This document shows, piece by piece, positions 35,608 to 44,418 of a stretch of 64,000 nucleotides of DNA (position 1 is the stretch's first letter; each line of letters starts with the position of its first letter). The notes beneath the pieces are model-generated. The model saw only the letters and a list, made by a program, of their open reading frames with translations, did no database searches and was not told the origin of the DNA. Position numbers and translations under genes: made by a program. The DNA comes from Levilactobacillus mulengensis (GTDB lineage: Bacteria > Bacillota > Bacilli > Lactobacillales > Lactobacillaceae). The DNA lies in the NCBI RefSeq assembly GCF_003946045.1, contig NZ_RHNW01000003.1:1-64000 (forward strand), written 5' to 3'.

Positions 35608-36027
35608 ATGAGTAAAAGTGATGGCGGAGAAATCCACGAACGAGGCTATGTTTACAACTTTCATTTTCAATTGGCCTGGGTCACCAAATACCGACACGAA
35701 GCGTTTACAACGCCCAAGCTGGTCGCTGAAATGACCGACATTCTAACGAAGATAGCCCGACTGAACGAAGTGACAATTGAGCAAATGGAGGTAATGCCTG
35801 ATTATATCCACTTACTACTAAGCTTTAAGCCCAAGTACGCGCCAACCAATGTTGTCAAAGCCTTCAAGGGCGGCTCGGCTCGCCTATTCTTTGAACTACA
35901 TCCAGAGATAAAGGCTCAAAAATCCTGGGGTGGACATCTTTGGTCGGCTAGTTACTTCATGAGTACCCTGGGTGATATGAGCAAGACGACCGTAGAAAAT
36001 TATATTGCTAATCAGCGAAAGGCATAG
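35608..36027 (+). CDS. tnpA: TnpA Y1 transposase, IS200/IS605 family
   Basis: ATG 35608 follows GGAGGG. The 139-residue protein has the single-strand transposase fold, with the catalytic tyrosine in VENYIANQ near the C-terminus and the GGHLWSASYFMSTLG strand. The metal-binding His-x-His motif, usually PDHVHLL, reads PDYIHLLLS here, so the first histidine seems replaced by tyrosine. Whether this is normal for the subgroup or inactivating cannot be decided by eye. Confidence 0.9.
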   Translation: MSKSDGGEIHERGYVYNFHFQLAWVTKYRHEAFTTPKLVAEMTDILTKIARLNEVTIEQMEVMPDYIHLLLSFKPKYAPTNVVKAFKGGSARLFFELHPEIKAQKSWGGHLWSASYFMSTLGDMSKTTVENYIANQRKA

Positions 36028-36434
36028 GTGGCATTCATCCCTTGTTTGAAAACAAGGGAATTCTGCCAAATTTATATTAAATTTGTACCGCGCGTACAAT
36101 ACCGCCATGGCCGCCGATGATACAACGGTGTTGGACCGTTTGCTGGGGCCAGACTTTACGCTGACGCACATGACCGGTTACGTTCAGCCACGGGCGGAAT
36201 GGTTGCGGGAGCTGGACCAGGGCACGATGCGTTACTTTGCCTCCGAGGAAGAACACGTGACGATGCAACCGACCGCGGCGGGCTGGCAATTAGTTGGGCA
36301 GAACCGCGTCACTGCCAGCATTCATGGCAGTGGTAAGTATGCGTGGCCGTTGAACACGGAGATGGTAATTCAACAGGTTGCTGGCAATTGGCAGATCATG
36401 TCGGCCGTGGTGACCACGTATTAGGTTAATAGAA

Positions 36435-36450
36435 TGTTTCACATGAAACA
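36435..36450. other. parS-like site, one mismatch
   Basis: TGTTTCACATGAAACA differs from the parS palindrome by one base in the centre (CACATG for CACGTG). It follows the SnoaL-like gene by 10 bp. Confidence 0.7.
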
Positions 36451-36492
36451 ACGCTAGCTTGGTCACTAGTGGCTAGGGCTGGCGTTGTTTTG
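36450..36492 (+). terminator. Intrinsic terminator
   Basis: AACGCTAGC and GCTAGGGCTGGCGTT form an imperfect stem before TTTT. Confidence 0.6.
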
Positions 36493-36641
36493 GTTAGGGA
36501 TGAATCAAGGTAGTGTGCGACTCAAATATAGGCCGACTCAACTCATCAAAATCACCGGGCGTTGAAGACACTGAGGGAATTGTTAGAAATGTGAAGGTTT
36601 GGTGACTTGTTGTCGAGATGGGTAGGACCTGATTTTAATTG

Positions 36642-36671
36642 TTGGGAATCAGTAGCTTCTCATGGTATACT
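36642..36671 (+). promoter_or_regulatory. Promoter of the antisense RNA
   Basis: TTGGGA (36642-36647), 18 bp, then the extended -10 TGGTATACT (36663-36671). Confidence 0.65.
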
Positions 36672-36676
36672 GAACG

Positions 36677-36796
36677 CAACAAAGGCGAGGGTGTTGGAGC
36701 ACCCCCGCCAATGGCAGAGTCGTTATTCACGACCAACAGTTTTATAGCGAACAAGAATCGTCCTAAACCCGTTGAAAGTTTAGAGGACGATTTTTA
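36677..36796 (+). ncRNA. Candidate antitoxin RNA of a type I toxin locus
   Basis: From the promoter at 36642 a transcript of about 120 nt runs to a terminator at 36756-36795. It contains a G+C-rich hairpin (GGCGAGGGTG..CACCCCCGCC, 36682-36709) and a small one (GTCGT..ACGAC). It converges on the toxin gene and shares its terminator, the arrangement of Fst/par-type loci. Pairing is expected at the shared terminator; complementary repeats to the toxin leader were not clearly found. Confidence 0.6.
36756..36796. terminator. Shared bidirectional terminator of the toxin locus
   Basis: AATCGTCC..TAAAC pairs with GTTTAGAGGACGATT, with T runs on both strands. The toxin stop codon lies at its edge. 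Confidence 0.8.
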
Positions 36797-36949
36797 TTTG
36801 TCCGGATGTTTAAACTCATGCCACGTCTTTTGCAACTTAACGATAGCCTTAACGAGGCTCGTCAATCGGTGTACCAACAGCGTACAGAGCGATATCAGAA
36901 CAACGCCAAAAGCGACTAGGTCAAGTAACGTGACCGCTATCCAAGACAA
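36794..36949 (-). CDS. Putative type I toxin, small membrane peptide (51 aa)
   Basis: TTG 36949 lies 5 nt after AAAGGAGG and opens a 51-codon frame. The product has a hydrophobic helix (WIAVTLLDLVAFGVVLISLC, about residues 3-22), then a second hydrophobic turn and a charged tail (LQKTWHEFKHPDK). The layout, one membrane segment with a charged C-terminus and a convergent small RNA sharing the terminator, matches Fst-like membrane toxins of Gram-positive bacteria. No protein-level family match is claimed. Confidence 0.6.
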   Translation of the reverse strand: MSWIAVTLLDLVAFGVVLISLCTLLVHRLTSLVKAIVKLQKTWHEFKHPDK

Positions 36950-37258
36950 GGCAACCTCCTTTCGTTTGGTATGGTGAAACGCTCTTACAACTCACGTCAT
37001 AAGCCCCAGTCCCTTACAATTAGATTTACCGGTCGTCATTAACTTCTCTACGAAATTCAGTGTAACAGAGTTGGGACAAATAACCGCCTGAAAGCCCTCC
37101 ATATCAGCATTTAAATGTTTTGCTATAACGTTATTTATTTCTCGCTAAACAAAGTAGTATGCACCAAAAAAGATTGATCTCAGCGAACTGAGGTCAATCT
37201 TTTTTGCAACGGTGGCCCTCTGAACAGAGCCGAGTTGCGGTTATGTGGATTTCTAAGG
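36950..37258. other. Leader of toxin gene and spacer
   Basis: It holds the toxin ribosome binding site (36954-36961), no clear toxin promoter, and the terminator at 37165. No gene is supported. Confidence 0.4.
37165..37206. terminator. Terminator of mleS, bidirectional
   Basis: AAAAAAGATTGATCTCAG pairs with CTGAGGTCAATCTTTTTT. Confidence 0.85.
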
Positions 37259-38896
37259 TTAGTTATTTTCAGGGTAAACGGGGGCCCATTTCATTTCAGC
37301 CACGGCCTGTTTGGCGTCGCTAATGGGTTCCTTGTTCAGGCCCTGATCCAGAACACTTTGGGCCACAATCTCGGCCAGCTTCTGGGAGAAGGTCGTCAGC
37401 TGGTCAACGGGGGGTAAGACCGCGGCACCGGGCTGGCTGGCGTCGACCAGACCGCCCAAGGCGTGGCAGGCGGCGGAAAGCGTTTCGCCGTTCAAGACCT
37501 TGGCCGTGGCGGCAATCAGGCCGAAGCCCAGGCCGGGGTACATCAGCGCGTTATTGCCTTGGCCAATGTGGTAGGTCGTGCCCTGGTAGTCCACGTCGCC
37601 GGCAGGAATTCCGGTGGCAATCAGCGCCTGACCGTCCGTCCAGTTGATCAGGTCAGCTGCGGTCGCCTCGGCGAGCTTCGTGGGGTTAGACAGTGGGAAA
37701 ATAATTGGCCGTGGGGTGTGAGCGGCCATATCCTTGACGATGGCCTCGGTAAACGTGCCCGGTTGCGTCGATGTCCCAATCAGAACGGTTGGGTGAATCG
37801 TGTGGACTACGGCGGCTAAGCTCGTGAGTTCGTTGGCGTTGGCAAATTCGGACCGGTCACGCGTAAATGGCCGTTGGGCGGCAGTCAGGTCAGGGGTGTC
37901 GGTGAACAACAGGCCCTGACGGTCGACCGCGTAGAAATGGCTACGCGCTTCGGCCTCGGATAGGCCGGCCCGCATGAGTTCGTCGAGAATCTGGTTGGCA
38001 ATCCCCATGCCGGCGGTCCCGGCACCAAACGTCACGAATTTTTGATCGGTGATTGCTTCGTGAGAAATGTTGAGGGCACCCAGAATACCGGCGAGCACAA
38101 CCATCCCAGTTCCCTGGATATCGTCGTTAAAGGTGAGAAATTGGTCCTGGTATTTATCGAGAATGACCTGCGCGTTGCCACGACCGAAGTCCTCCCAGTG
38201 TAGCAGGGATTCGGGAAACAGCTTGCGTTCGGCGGTCACAAATTTATCAATAATAGCGAGGTAGTCGTCACCGGCCATGCGACGATGATGGTTTCCCAGG
38301 TACAGCGGGTCGTCCAGCAATTTTTGATTGTTGGTCCCAGCATCAATACTGACGGGCAGAACCTGGGCCGGGTCGATACCAGCCGCGGCGGTGTACACCA
38401 TCAGCTTGCCCACGGCGATGTCGACCCCGTTGACACCCCAGTCGCCCATGCCCAGAATTCCTTCGGCATCGGTGACCACGACCAGGCGAATGTCCCGACC
38501 GTCAGCGGCGTTTTTCAGCGTTGCTTCGATGTTGTCGGGATCGTCCACGGAAATGAAGACCGCATTTTGTGGGTCCGTGAACAGGTGGCTGTATTCTTCA
38601 ATGGCGTCGGCTACCGTGGGGTCGTACACGATGGGCATGAATTCCACCACGTGGTCGGCCATCAGCTTGAAGAATAAGGTCCGGTTTTCGTTAAAAATGG
38701 TCATTAAAAAGAGCCGCTTTTCAAGATTGTTGGCCTTACTTTGATATTGGGCATAGGCCTGGGTTGCCTGTTCGTCCAGCGTTTGGACATGGCTCGGCAG
38801 GGTGCCGACGAGGCCGAGGGCTTGGCGTTCGGCCGTGGTAAAGGCGGTACCCTTGTTTAAGAAGGGGTTATTTAAAATGCTAGCTGTTGAGTTCAT
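37259..38896 (-). CDS. mleS: Malolactic enzyme
   Basis: ATG 38896 follows TTTGGAGG. The 545-residue protein belongs to the malic-enzyme family and opens with [20 protein letters not shown], as lactobacillus malolactic enzymes do. It has the metal and malate site ([18 protein letters not shown]), the conserved catalytic Lys in [15 protein letters not shown] and the NAD loop [13 protein letters not shown]. It converts L-malate to L-lactate and carbon dioxide with NAD and manganese, which with transport yields proton motive force. The LysR gene mleR is divergent. The malate transporter usually found downstream is absent; a terminator follows. Confidence 0.93.
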   Translation of the reverse strand: MNSTASILNNPFLNKGTAFTTAERQALGLVGTLPSHVQTLDEQATQAYAQYQSKANNLEKRLFLMTIFNENRTLFFKLMADHVVEFMPIVYDPTVADAIEEYSHLFTDPQNAVFISVDDPDNIEATLKNAADGRDIRLVVVTDAEGILGMGDWGVNGVDIAVGKLMVYTAAAGIDPAQVLPVSIDAGTNNQKLLDDPLYLGNHHRRMAGDDYLAIIDKFVTAERKLFPESLLHWEDFGRGNAQVILDKYQDQFLTFNDDIQGTGMVVLAGILGALNISHEAITDQKFVTFGAGTAGMGIANQILDELMRAGLSEAEARSHFYAVDRQGLLFTDTPDLTAAQRPFTRDRSEFANANELTSLAAVVHTIHPTVLIGTSTQPGTFTEAIVKDMAAHTPRPIIFPLSNPTKLAEATAADLINWTDGQALIATGIPAGDVDYQGTTYHIGQGNNALMYPGLGFGLIAATAKVLNGETLSAACHALGGLVDASQPGAAVLPPVDQLTTFSQKLAEIVAQSVLDQGLNKEPISDAKQAVAEMKWAPVYPENN

Positions 38897-38946
38897 AATG
38901 ATTTTTCCTCCAAATTTCAATTTGTTGGGTTAAACATGTCGCCTCC

Positions 38947-39170
38947 GGACCGGTGAAAACTGAGCCGGAACGCTGTGGTGTTCGTTCCCGACGGCGAATT
39001 CAAAGTGCCCTGCTGTGGGGCCGGTTCCAGCCTGAGAAGCGGGCTTCCGCCTCGACTTTGAGCCAAAAGGCGGTCTCAAAGGTCGTCCCGTGCTCTAGGC
39101 AGGTAAAGCTCCTGCCAAGACCACCGACACAGCTGGTCGCTTTGATTCGCCTCTGGTCACTAGGACAGTT
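38947..39170. repeat. Dispersed structured repeat, copy 2
   Basis: It begins GGACCGGTGAAAACTGAGCC, shares CCGGAACGCTGTGG, CCTGAGAAGCGG and the hairpin CTTTGAG..CTCAAAG with the other copies, and has GGCAGG..CCTGCC where copy 1 has AGCGGT..ACCGCT. The 3' end differs: it carries the TTTGATTCGCCTCTGGTCACT tail seen after copy 1 at 25920, then an extra hairpin (GGTCACTAGGAC..GTCCTGTGACC) to 39201. The rest of the mleS-mleR spacer holds no gene. Confidence 0.6.
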
Positions 39171-39426
39171 CTAGCTGATTGTCCCTAGTCCTGTGACCGA
39201 CAGGGGTTAACTCGTCAGTGTGTATTAGATGTTTGATGATTAGATGGCTAATTCATGATTGCTATCATGGATTGATTAACTAACGTTGCTGACATTAAAC
39301 GTTAATCACTGCTTCAACTTTACAAGTCCTACTATAGGTGGCCAGGCTAGTTATAGTCAAACATAGCAGTTGATATAAAAATAATTTATAATAGGTCTAC
39401 AAACGTTGATATTAGGGGGACTAAAT

Positions 39427-40311
39427 ATGAACACGAAAGACTTAGCCTATTTTTCAGATTTAACCCAGGCCAAAAACTTTTCCAAAGTGGCGCAGGATTT
39501 TGGCGTGACCCAGCCGACGATTACCATGGCTATCAAACGGCTGGAGGCGGAATTTCAGACTAAATTGGTGCTGCGCGACCGGACGCGTAACGATTTGGTC
39601 GTGACGGCTAGCGGGGAGCAGCTGGCGGTTCATGCGCGGGCAATTTTGGCCGAACTTGACCTGACGCACCAAGAGATCACGCATCTGACGCAGGATCAGA
39701 CCGTATTAGGACTGCCCCCAATCATTGAAAATCACTACTTCCCCCGGGTGGCGGCCCATTTGCAGGCACAGGGGATGCTGGCCAACCTCCAAACGCTGGA
39801 GGGCGGGTCGGTGTGGTTGCGGCAGGCGTTGCGGGACGGTCAAGCTGACCTAGCGTTGCTGGGGTCCACGGCACCCCTAAGCTATAAATCGCTAGTGGCC
39901 GAGGAATTTGACCGCCAACCGTTTCGCATTTTTGTGGCAGCGGATCACCCCCTAGCTAAACGGCAGCGCATTTACTTCAGTGAGTTGAAGTACGAAAAGT
40001 TCGTTCTATTCGATAGTAGCTTTGTCCACAACACGGCCTTTAATCAGTTCACACGACGCAACCATTTTCGACCAGAAGTGGTCTTCCGGGCCAACGACAC
40101 CCACGTCATCATGAACTTGGTCGCCCAAAATGTTGGCGTGACCTTCCTCACAGCCATTGGCGCCCAGCACCGTGACGACGTGGTTCAGCTGGAACTGCTG
40201 GATGATGCTCAACCAAAGTTTATTGCCAGCATCGTTTACCGTGACTCTCACGTGTTGACGCCAACTCAGAAACAAGTGTTGGCGGTATTACGAACGACGT
40301 TGGGAGAATAG
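39427..40311 (+). CDS. mleR: LysR-family regulator of the malolactic gene
   Basis: ATG 39427 follows AGGGGG. The 294-residue protein has the LysR helix-turn-helix (NFSKVAQDFGVTQPTITMAIKRLE, about residues 17-40) and a two-lobed effector domain. Its divergent position to mleS matches known mleR genes, which activate malolactic fermentation in response to malate. About 530 bp separate the two starts, filled largely by repeat copy 2. Confidence 0.85.
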   Translation: MNTKDLAYFSDLTQAKNFSKVAQDFGVTQPTITMAIKRLEAEFQTKLVLRDRTRNDLVVTASGEQLAVHARAILAELDLTHQEITHLTQDQTVLGLPPIIENHYFPRVAAHLQAQGMLANLQTLEGGSVWLRQALRDGQADLALLGSTAPLSYKSLVAEEFDRQPFRIFVAADHPLAKRQRIYFSELKYEKFVLFDSSFVHNTAFNQFTRRNHFRPEVVFRANDTHVIMNLVAQNVGVTFLTAIGAQHRDDVVQLELLDDAQPKFIASIVYRDSHVLTPTQKQVLAVLRTTLGE

Positions 40312-40353
40312 GGTGGCAATCCAGTGACTGGTTCACGTCAGGTTTCCTGACAG

Positions 40354-40455
40354 TTCTTTAAACATACTTGAAGAACTATGGTTAATTTTTATTTTCTTCA
40401 AGTATACTTGAAGAAATACGTTGATTTACCATTTTCTTCAAGTATAATTGAAGAA
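40354..40455. promoter_or_regulatory. Three 22-bp palindromes at exact 40-bp spacing
   Basis: Copies begin at 40354, 40394 and 40434. The middle one is a perfect palindrome (TTCTTCAAGTA plus its complement), the third has one mismatch and the first three. The 18-bp spacers also resemble each other. A promoter (TTGATT 40421-40426, 16 bp, TATAAT 40443-40448) lies across the third copy. Confidence 0.75.
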
Positions 40456-40476
40456 AATGAATTAGAGGTGATCCAC

Positions 40477-41664
40477 ATGGTCGTTCGGCAACTTTACCTG
40501 GATCGATTGAAAAAGTATCAAGATACGGAATTTGTTAAGGTTATTACCGGTGTTCGGCGATCCGGGAAGACCTTTGTACTACGGATGTTTCGCGATTACC
40601 TGCAAGAAAGCGGGATTGCGTCCAATCAGATTATCTTTATCAATTTTGAATCCATGAAGTATCAGCACCTACTCACCAAAGAAGCGTTGTATCAGTATGT
40701 CACGGAACACGTGGTTGCTCACCGAAAGATGTATTTATTTTTCGATGAGGTTCAGCGAGTGGTTGGCTGGGAGGATGCCATCAATAGCTTTCGGGTTGAT
40801 TTTGATGCAGACATCTATGTCTCTGGTTCTAACGCATCCTTACTGTCAGGTGAGCTTGCGACCTTACTGACTGGCCGGATGATTGAGATTCCGATTTACC
40901 CGTTGTCTTTTAAAGAGTTTTTACAATTCACGAAAAATACTAAGCCACTTGAATTGGCTTTCAATGATTATGTGACAGAGGGTGGATTCCCAGCTGTGGC
41001 CCTGGTTGACGATGCTGAGGTCAAACGTAGTGTTCTCGATGGGATTTACAGTTCGATTTTGTTACGTGATGTGAACGAGCGAGCCGCAATTAGAAACGAT
41101 GGGATGCTGACGCAGGTGGCAACGTACTTGCTCAGTGAAATCGGTAATCCAATCTCTGGTAACAAGATTTCAGGTGTTTTGCAAAATGAGGGATGGAAGG
41201 TCAATCCGACTTCAACATTGCGCTATATGGGGTTACTCTGCGATGCCTTCATTTTTTACCCTGCCAAACGCTATGATCTTCGGGGCAAGAATTATCTGCG
41301 CTCGACGGCCAAATATTATGCGGTTGATACAGGGCTGCGGAATGTCACGCTGAATCGTAATTATCGCGATAACTTTGGCCATCAGATTGAAAATATTGTT
41401 TACCTGGAGCTGCTACGTCGGGGCTACCGGGTTGATGTCGGTAAATATGATGATCAAGAAATTGATTTCGTCGCAAAACGGGGTAGCGAGGTGGCCTACT
41501 ACCAGGTGACAATGCAGTTGCCTACCAAGGATAACCGTGAGATTGGGAATCTACAGGCTTTGGCTGACAACTATCCCAAGACCTTGATTACAGCCAATCG
41601 GATGGACGTGGGCGAAGCAGCTGGCATTCCGATTGTCCATATCGTGGATTGGCTATTGAATTAG
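40477..41664 (+). CDS. AAA ATPase with DUF4143 domain
   Basis: ATG 40477 follows TAGAGGTG. The 395-residue protein has Walker A GVRRSGKTF (about residues 22-30), Walker B MYLFFDEVQRV (about 85-95), sensor DIYVSGSNASLL and a C-terminal DUF4143 nuclease-like region with YDDQEIDFVAKRG..VAYYQVT, the D-x(n)-E-V/Q-V-T pattern of restriction-like folds. The family is widespread, often mobile and poorly understood. Expression is probably autoregulated through the tandem palindromes upstream. A bidirectional terminator follows. Confidence 0.85.
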   Translation: MVVRQLYLDRLKKYQDTEFVKVITGVRRSGKTFVLRMFRDYLQESGIASNQIIFINFESMKYQHLLTKEALYQYVTEHVVAHRKMYLFFDEVQRVVGWEDAINSFRVDFDADIYVSGSNASLLSGELATLLTGRMIEIPIYPLSFKEFLQFTKNTKPLELAFNDYVTEGGFPAVALVDDAEVKRSVLDGIYSSILLRDVNERAAIRNDGMLTQVATYLLSEIGNPISGNKISGVLQNEGWKVNPTSTLRYMGLLCDAFIFYPAKRYDLRGKNYLRSTAKYYAVDTGLRNVTLNRNYRDNFGHQIENIVYLELLRRGYRVDVGKYDDQEIDFVAKRGSEVAYYQVTMQLPTKDNREIGNLQALADNYPKTLITANRMDVGEAAGIPIVHIVDWLLN

Positions 41665-41710
41665 GTCATGCCGGTTGCTAGCAAAATCGGCAGCGTAAAA
41701 ATAGTAAGCG

Positions 41711-41746
41711 AAAAAGCGTCTGGGACAGCAACCCCAGGCGCTTTTG
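41711..41746. terminator. Bidirectional terminator
   Basis: AAAAAGCGTCTGGG pairs with CCCAGGCGCTTTTG. Confidence 0.85.
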
Positions 41747-41783
41747 CTAGTTAAATTTACGCGATTGCATCAAGTGGCTAAAT

Positions 41784-43286
41784 CTACTCGCCAGATTTAG
41801 GGTTTAGTTCAATCACCTGCGTCGCCACGTCCGTCACAAACTGCTGGTCGTGCTCCACGAATAATAGCGTGGGGTTGGCCGTGGTCACCAGGGTGGTCAG
41901 CTGCTCCTGATTGAAGACGTCAAGGTAGTTGAGCGGCTCATCCCAAATGAACAGGTTGGCCGGCGTGATCAGCGATTGGGCGAGCTCGACCTTTTTCTGT
42001 TGCCCCATGCTCATTTGCTCGATGGGGGTGTGAAAAACATCACGCGGCAAGCCCAGCTTCTTGAGCGTGTTCAACAAGGCATTGCGGTCCAGGTGGTGGG
42101 CCGTGGCAAATGCCGTCAGTGATCCCTGATTATCCTCTGAAAGTTGCCGGGTCAGGCTCAAGGACAGCTGCGGCTTCAACTCGGCAACGCCGGTAGCGGT
42201 CCCGGTAAAGGTTCCCCGCAGATAGTGGAGGAAGGAAGATTTGCCGCTACCGTTGGGGCCAATGATGGCGAGCCGGTCACCCTGTTCGAGGTCAAACGAG
42301 ATGGGCTGAAATAGCTGCCGGTCGCCGTACCACAGCGAAAAGTCAGCGACATGGAGGAGCGGCTGGTAGTGGGTCGCGACCGGCGTCAGGGTGAGGGGTG
42401 CCACGTGCTCAATGTTTTGGCGGAGGCCCTCGGTGGCCTTAAGTTCCCGGTCACGCCGACGTTCCAGGTTGCGGGCCCGTTTCATCATTTTCGCGGGGAG
42501 GGTACTACTGCCAACGGCGCCCCAGCCGCTATTTTTCTCGTGAGGATTGCCATGGGTGCGGCTTTCGGTGATTTTGGCCCAGTTGGTGCGGTCAACCGCG
42601 ACGTGTTGCAGGCGATTGGCTTCCTTTTTCAAGCGCGCATCGCGTTCCTCCTCGAAGGCGTCACGGCGCTGTTTCTGTTCCTCGTAAACGGCAAAGTTGC
42701 CGTGGTAGAGAATGACCTGCTGGCGTTCGATGGCTAGCGTGTGGTCGGTCACCTGATTGAGAAAGTGGCGGTCATGACTGACGACGATAAACCCCTGGCG
42801 CTTGCTCCGCAGGTAGGCGGCGACCCGTTGGCGACTGGGCAGGTCGAGGTGATTGGTGGGCTCGTCAATCAGTGGGTAGGCCTGGTCGTCAGCAAATAAA
42901 ATGGCGAGGAGCGCCTTGGTTTGTTCTCCACCGGAGAGCGAGGCAAAGGGTTGCGTGAGCCGCGCGGGGTCCAGGTCGAGTTGGCGAAGCTCACGTTCGA
43001 GCTGCCAATCGGCGACCGGTGAAATGGCCTGCAGGACGGCAGTGGCCGACTGGCTAGGATCAGCAACGGTGGCGGGAAAATACACATAGTTCTGGTTGCC
43101 AGTAATGGTGCCCTGGTAGGGTAGACGCCCCCGCAACAGGTTAAACAGCGTGGTCTTTCCCCGACCGTTGCGGCCGACTAAGCCCAGTTTCCACTGGGAT
43201 TCTAACGATAATTCAACATGATCAAAGAGTAAGCTGGCATTCGTATCAAAGCCGAAGGTCAGGTGGTGTAAGGCAATTTTTGGCAT
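41784..43286 (-). CDS. ABC-F ribosomal protection protein, Lsa-like
   Basis: The 500-residue cytosolic protein has two ABC domains without membrane segments: Walker A GRNGRGKTT (about 39), signature LSGGEQTK (about 118), Walker B LIDEPTNHLD, then a charged linker (about 205-300) and the second domain with GPNGSGKSS, MSMGQQKK and IWDEPLNYLDVFNQEQL. The last phrase and the length match the Lsa group of ABC-F proteins, which in enterococci and others displace lincosamides, streptogramin A and pleuromutilins from the ribosome. Resistance in this organism is inferred only. The ribosome binding site is weak and a structured leader precedes it. Confidence 0.88.
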   Translation of the reverse strand: MPKIALHHLTFGFDTNASLLFDHVELSLESQWKLGLVGRNGRGKTTLFNLLRGRLPYQGTITGNQNYVYFPATVADPSQSATAVLQAISPVADWQLERELRQLDLDPARLTQPFASLSGGEQTKALLAILFADDQAYPLIDEPTNHLDLPSRQRVAAYLRSKRQGFIVVSHDRHFLNQVTDHTLAIERQQVILYHGNFAVYEEQKQRRDAFEEERDARLKKEANRLQHVAVDRTNWAKITESRTHGNPHEKNSGWGAVGSSTLPAKMMKRARNLERRRDRELKATEGLRQNIEHVAPLTLTPVATHYQPLLHVADFSLWYGDRQLFQPISFDLEQGDRLAIIGPNGSGKSSFLHYLRGTFTGTATGVAELKPQLSLSLTRQLSEDNQGSLTAFATAHHLDRNALLNTLKKLGLPRDVFHTPIEQMSMGQQKKVELAQSLITPANLFIWDEPLNYLDVFNQEQLTTLVTTANPTLLFVEHDQQFVTDVATQVIELNPKSGE

Positions 43287-43703
43287 ATAACGGGACTTCC
43301 CATCTAGGTTGACTAAGGGTCTTCAGTAATGGGGTGTTAGATGCTGCGTTCTTCACATTAATCGCATTCTTTCTCGGTTTAGATGGTTCCGCTGGTAGCT
43401 AGAAGGAAGCGATTAACGGAACTCTTAAATGAATTTTAGATTAGAAAACAATTAAAATCAAGTGAAAACGTTTAAGCTAGTTGCTGGCGACTGACTTTAC
43501 TAGGAACCCCTAAGTCGTTGGGAAGGGATTCAGAAGAAAAGCGATAGTCGCTGGTTTGGGTCAAAAGGTACGCCCGATAACGATTTAGCCCTCAGACAAT
43601 TCTAGTTTTTCTTTAATTTTCACAGAAGGTTTGGTATGCTTGTCAGATACTGAAAAAATCTCGGGGCAAGTACGGCATAGGCCTAGAGGGAAAGCGGGTT
43701 CAC
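43287..43703. other. Leader of the ABC-F gene and spacer
   Basis: On the minus strand two mutually exclusive hairpins are possible: GTTCCG..CGGAAC (43422-43386) or TTAATCGC..GCGATTAA (43416-43358), which share bases. This could be an attenuation leader, common for ABC-F resistance genes. No leader peptide or T run was found. The remaining bases up to the lysE start hold no gene. Confidence 0.35.
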
Positions 43704-44321
43704 ATGTCAGCAATTTATTTGCGTGGTCTCCTATTGAGTCTGGCCTTGGTATCCTCCATTGGGATGCAAAATTTGTTCGTCTTTAACAACGCTATCAACC
43801 AACCACTGAAGCGGGCCTGGCCCGTCACATTAATGGTCTGGTTTGCCGATACGGCACTGACTTTGGCAGGGTTCTTCGGCATGGGGGCAATCATCAGTGC
43901 CCACGAAATGTTTAAACTGATTATCATGTTCCTGGGTGGATTACTGGTCATTTGGATTGGGTTTGGCATCTTGCGGTCGGCGGCGAGCTTTAAGCTAGAG
44001 AGTGCCAACACGCTGTTACCGATGAAAAAATCCCTGATCAACGCGTGGGTCGTGACCTGGGCCAATCCGCAAGCCATTATCGATACCAGTCTGATGTTCG
44101 GGGCGATGCGGGGATCGTTGAGCAATACGCAAGTCACACCATTTATCTCGGGTGTGGTTTCGGCCACGGCCATCTGGTTCTTCGGTATCACGCTGATTCT
44201 GGGACTCCTAAAGGAACGCCTGCCACAACGCTTCCTGATGTGGGTCAACATTGTTTCCGGAGTCGTCGTAATGTTTTACGGGGTCTACTTGCTGTACCAA
44301 GTTGTACTGATGGTGATTTAG
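43704..44321 (+). CDS. LysE/ArgO-family amino acid exporter
   Basis: The 205-residue membrane protein has six hydrophobic segments and the LysE family signature (SSIGMQNLFVFNNAINQ near residues 17-33, then NPQAIIDTSLMFG near 128). The family exports basic or other amino acids. No regulator lies beside it. A terminator follows. Confidence 0.88.
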   Translation: MSAIYLRGLLLSLALVSSIGMQNLFVFNNAINQPLKRAWPVTLMVWFADTALTLAGFFGMGAIISAHEMFKLIIMFLGGLLVIWIGFGILRSAASFKLESANTLLPMKKSLINAWVVTWANPQAIIDTSLMFGAMRGSLSNTQVTPFISGVVSATAIWFFGITLILGLLKERLPQRFLMWVNIVSGVVVMFYGVYLLYQVVLMVI

Positions 44322-44330
44322 AAATTAATG

Positions 44331-44358
44331 AACGGCCCTGAGACTAGGGGCCGTTTTT
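44331..44358 (+). terminator. Intrinsic terminator
   Basis: AACGGCCC pairs with GGGGCCGTTTTT. Confidence 0.8.
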
Positions 44359-44418
44359 GTTTACCCTTTTTTAGGTGTAGATTAGAGGGAGAACCGTTCG
44401 GATTCAAAGGAGGAACCC

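Larger units (their letters stand above)
34118..36084. mobile_element. IS200/IS605-family element
   Basis: About 1.97 kb containing divergent tnpB (minus) and tnpA (plus). The boundaries are placed where the interrupted reading frame resumes. A hairpin (CCCTTGTTT/AAACAAGGG, 36039-36056) near the tnpA end is typical of the subterminal structures recognised by the transposase. There are no inverted terminal repeats and no target duplication, as expected. The tnpB end (34118-34257) would encode the guide-bearing end of the omega RNA. The stretch 34118-34257 has no other gene. Confidence 0.85.
34086..36424 (+). pseudogene. SnoaL-like protein interrupted by the insertion sequence
   Basis: ATG 34086 reads MNEEIVNHAR plus two bases of a Leu codon and stops at the element boundary (34117). 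After the element the same frame resumes at 36085 with the third base of that codon, then YRAYNTAMAADDTTVLDRLL. Joined, the parts give a 123-residue NTF2/SnoaL-fold protein (TLTHMTGYVQPRAEWLREL, then AGNWQIMSAVVTTY). Such proteins are small cyclases, isomerases or of unknown role. A GTG or ATG in the 3' part could at best express a truncated protein. Confidence 0.8.

Noticed and set aside
38285-38744. Frames opposite mleS, 130-138 codons
   Set aside because: Shadows of the highly conserved malolactic enzyme.
40394-40415. Palindrome as a terminator
   Set aside because: It is one of three evenly spaced copies, lies over a promoter and lacks G+C-rich stem and T run.
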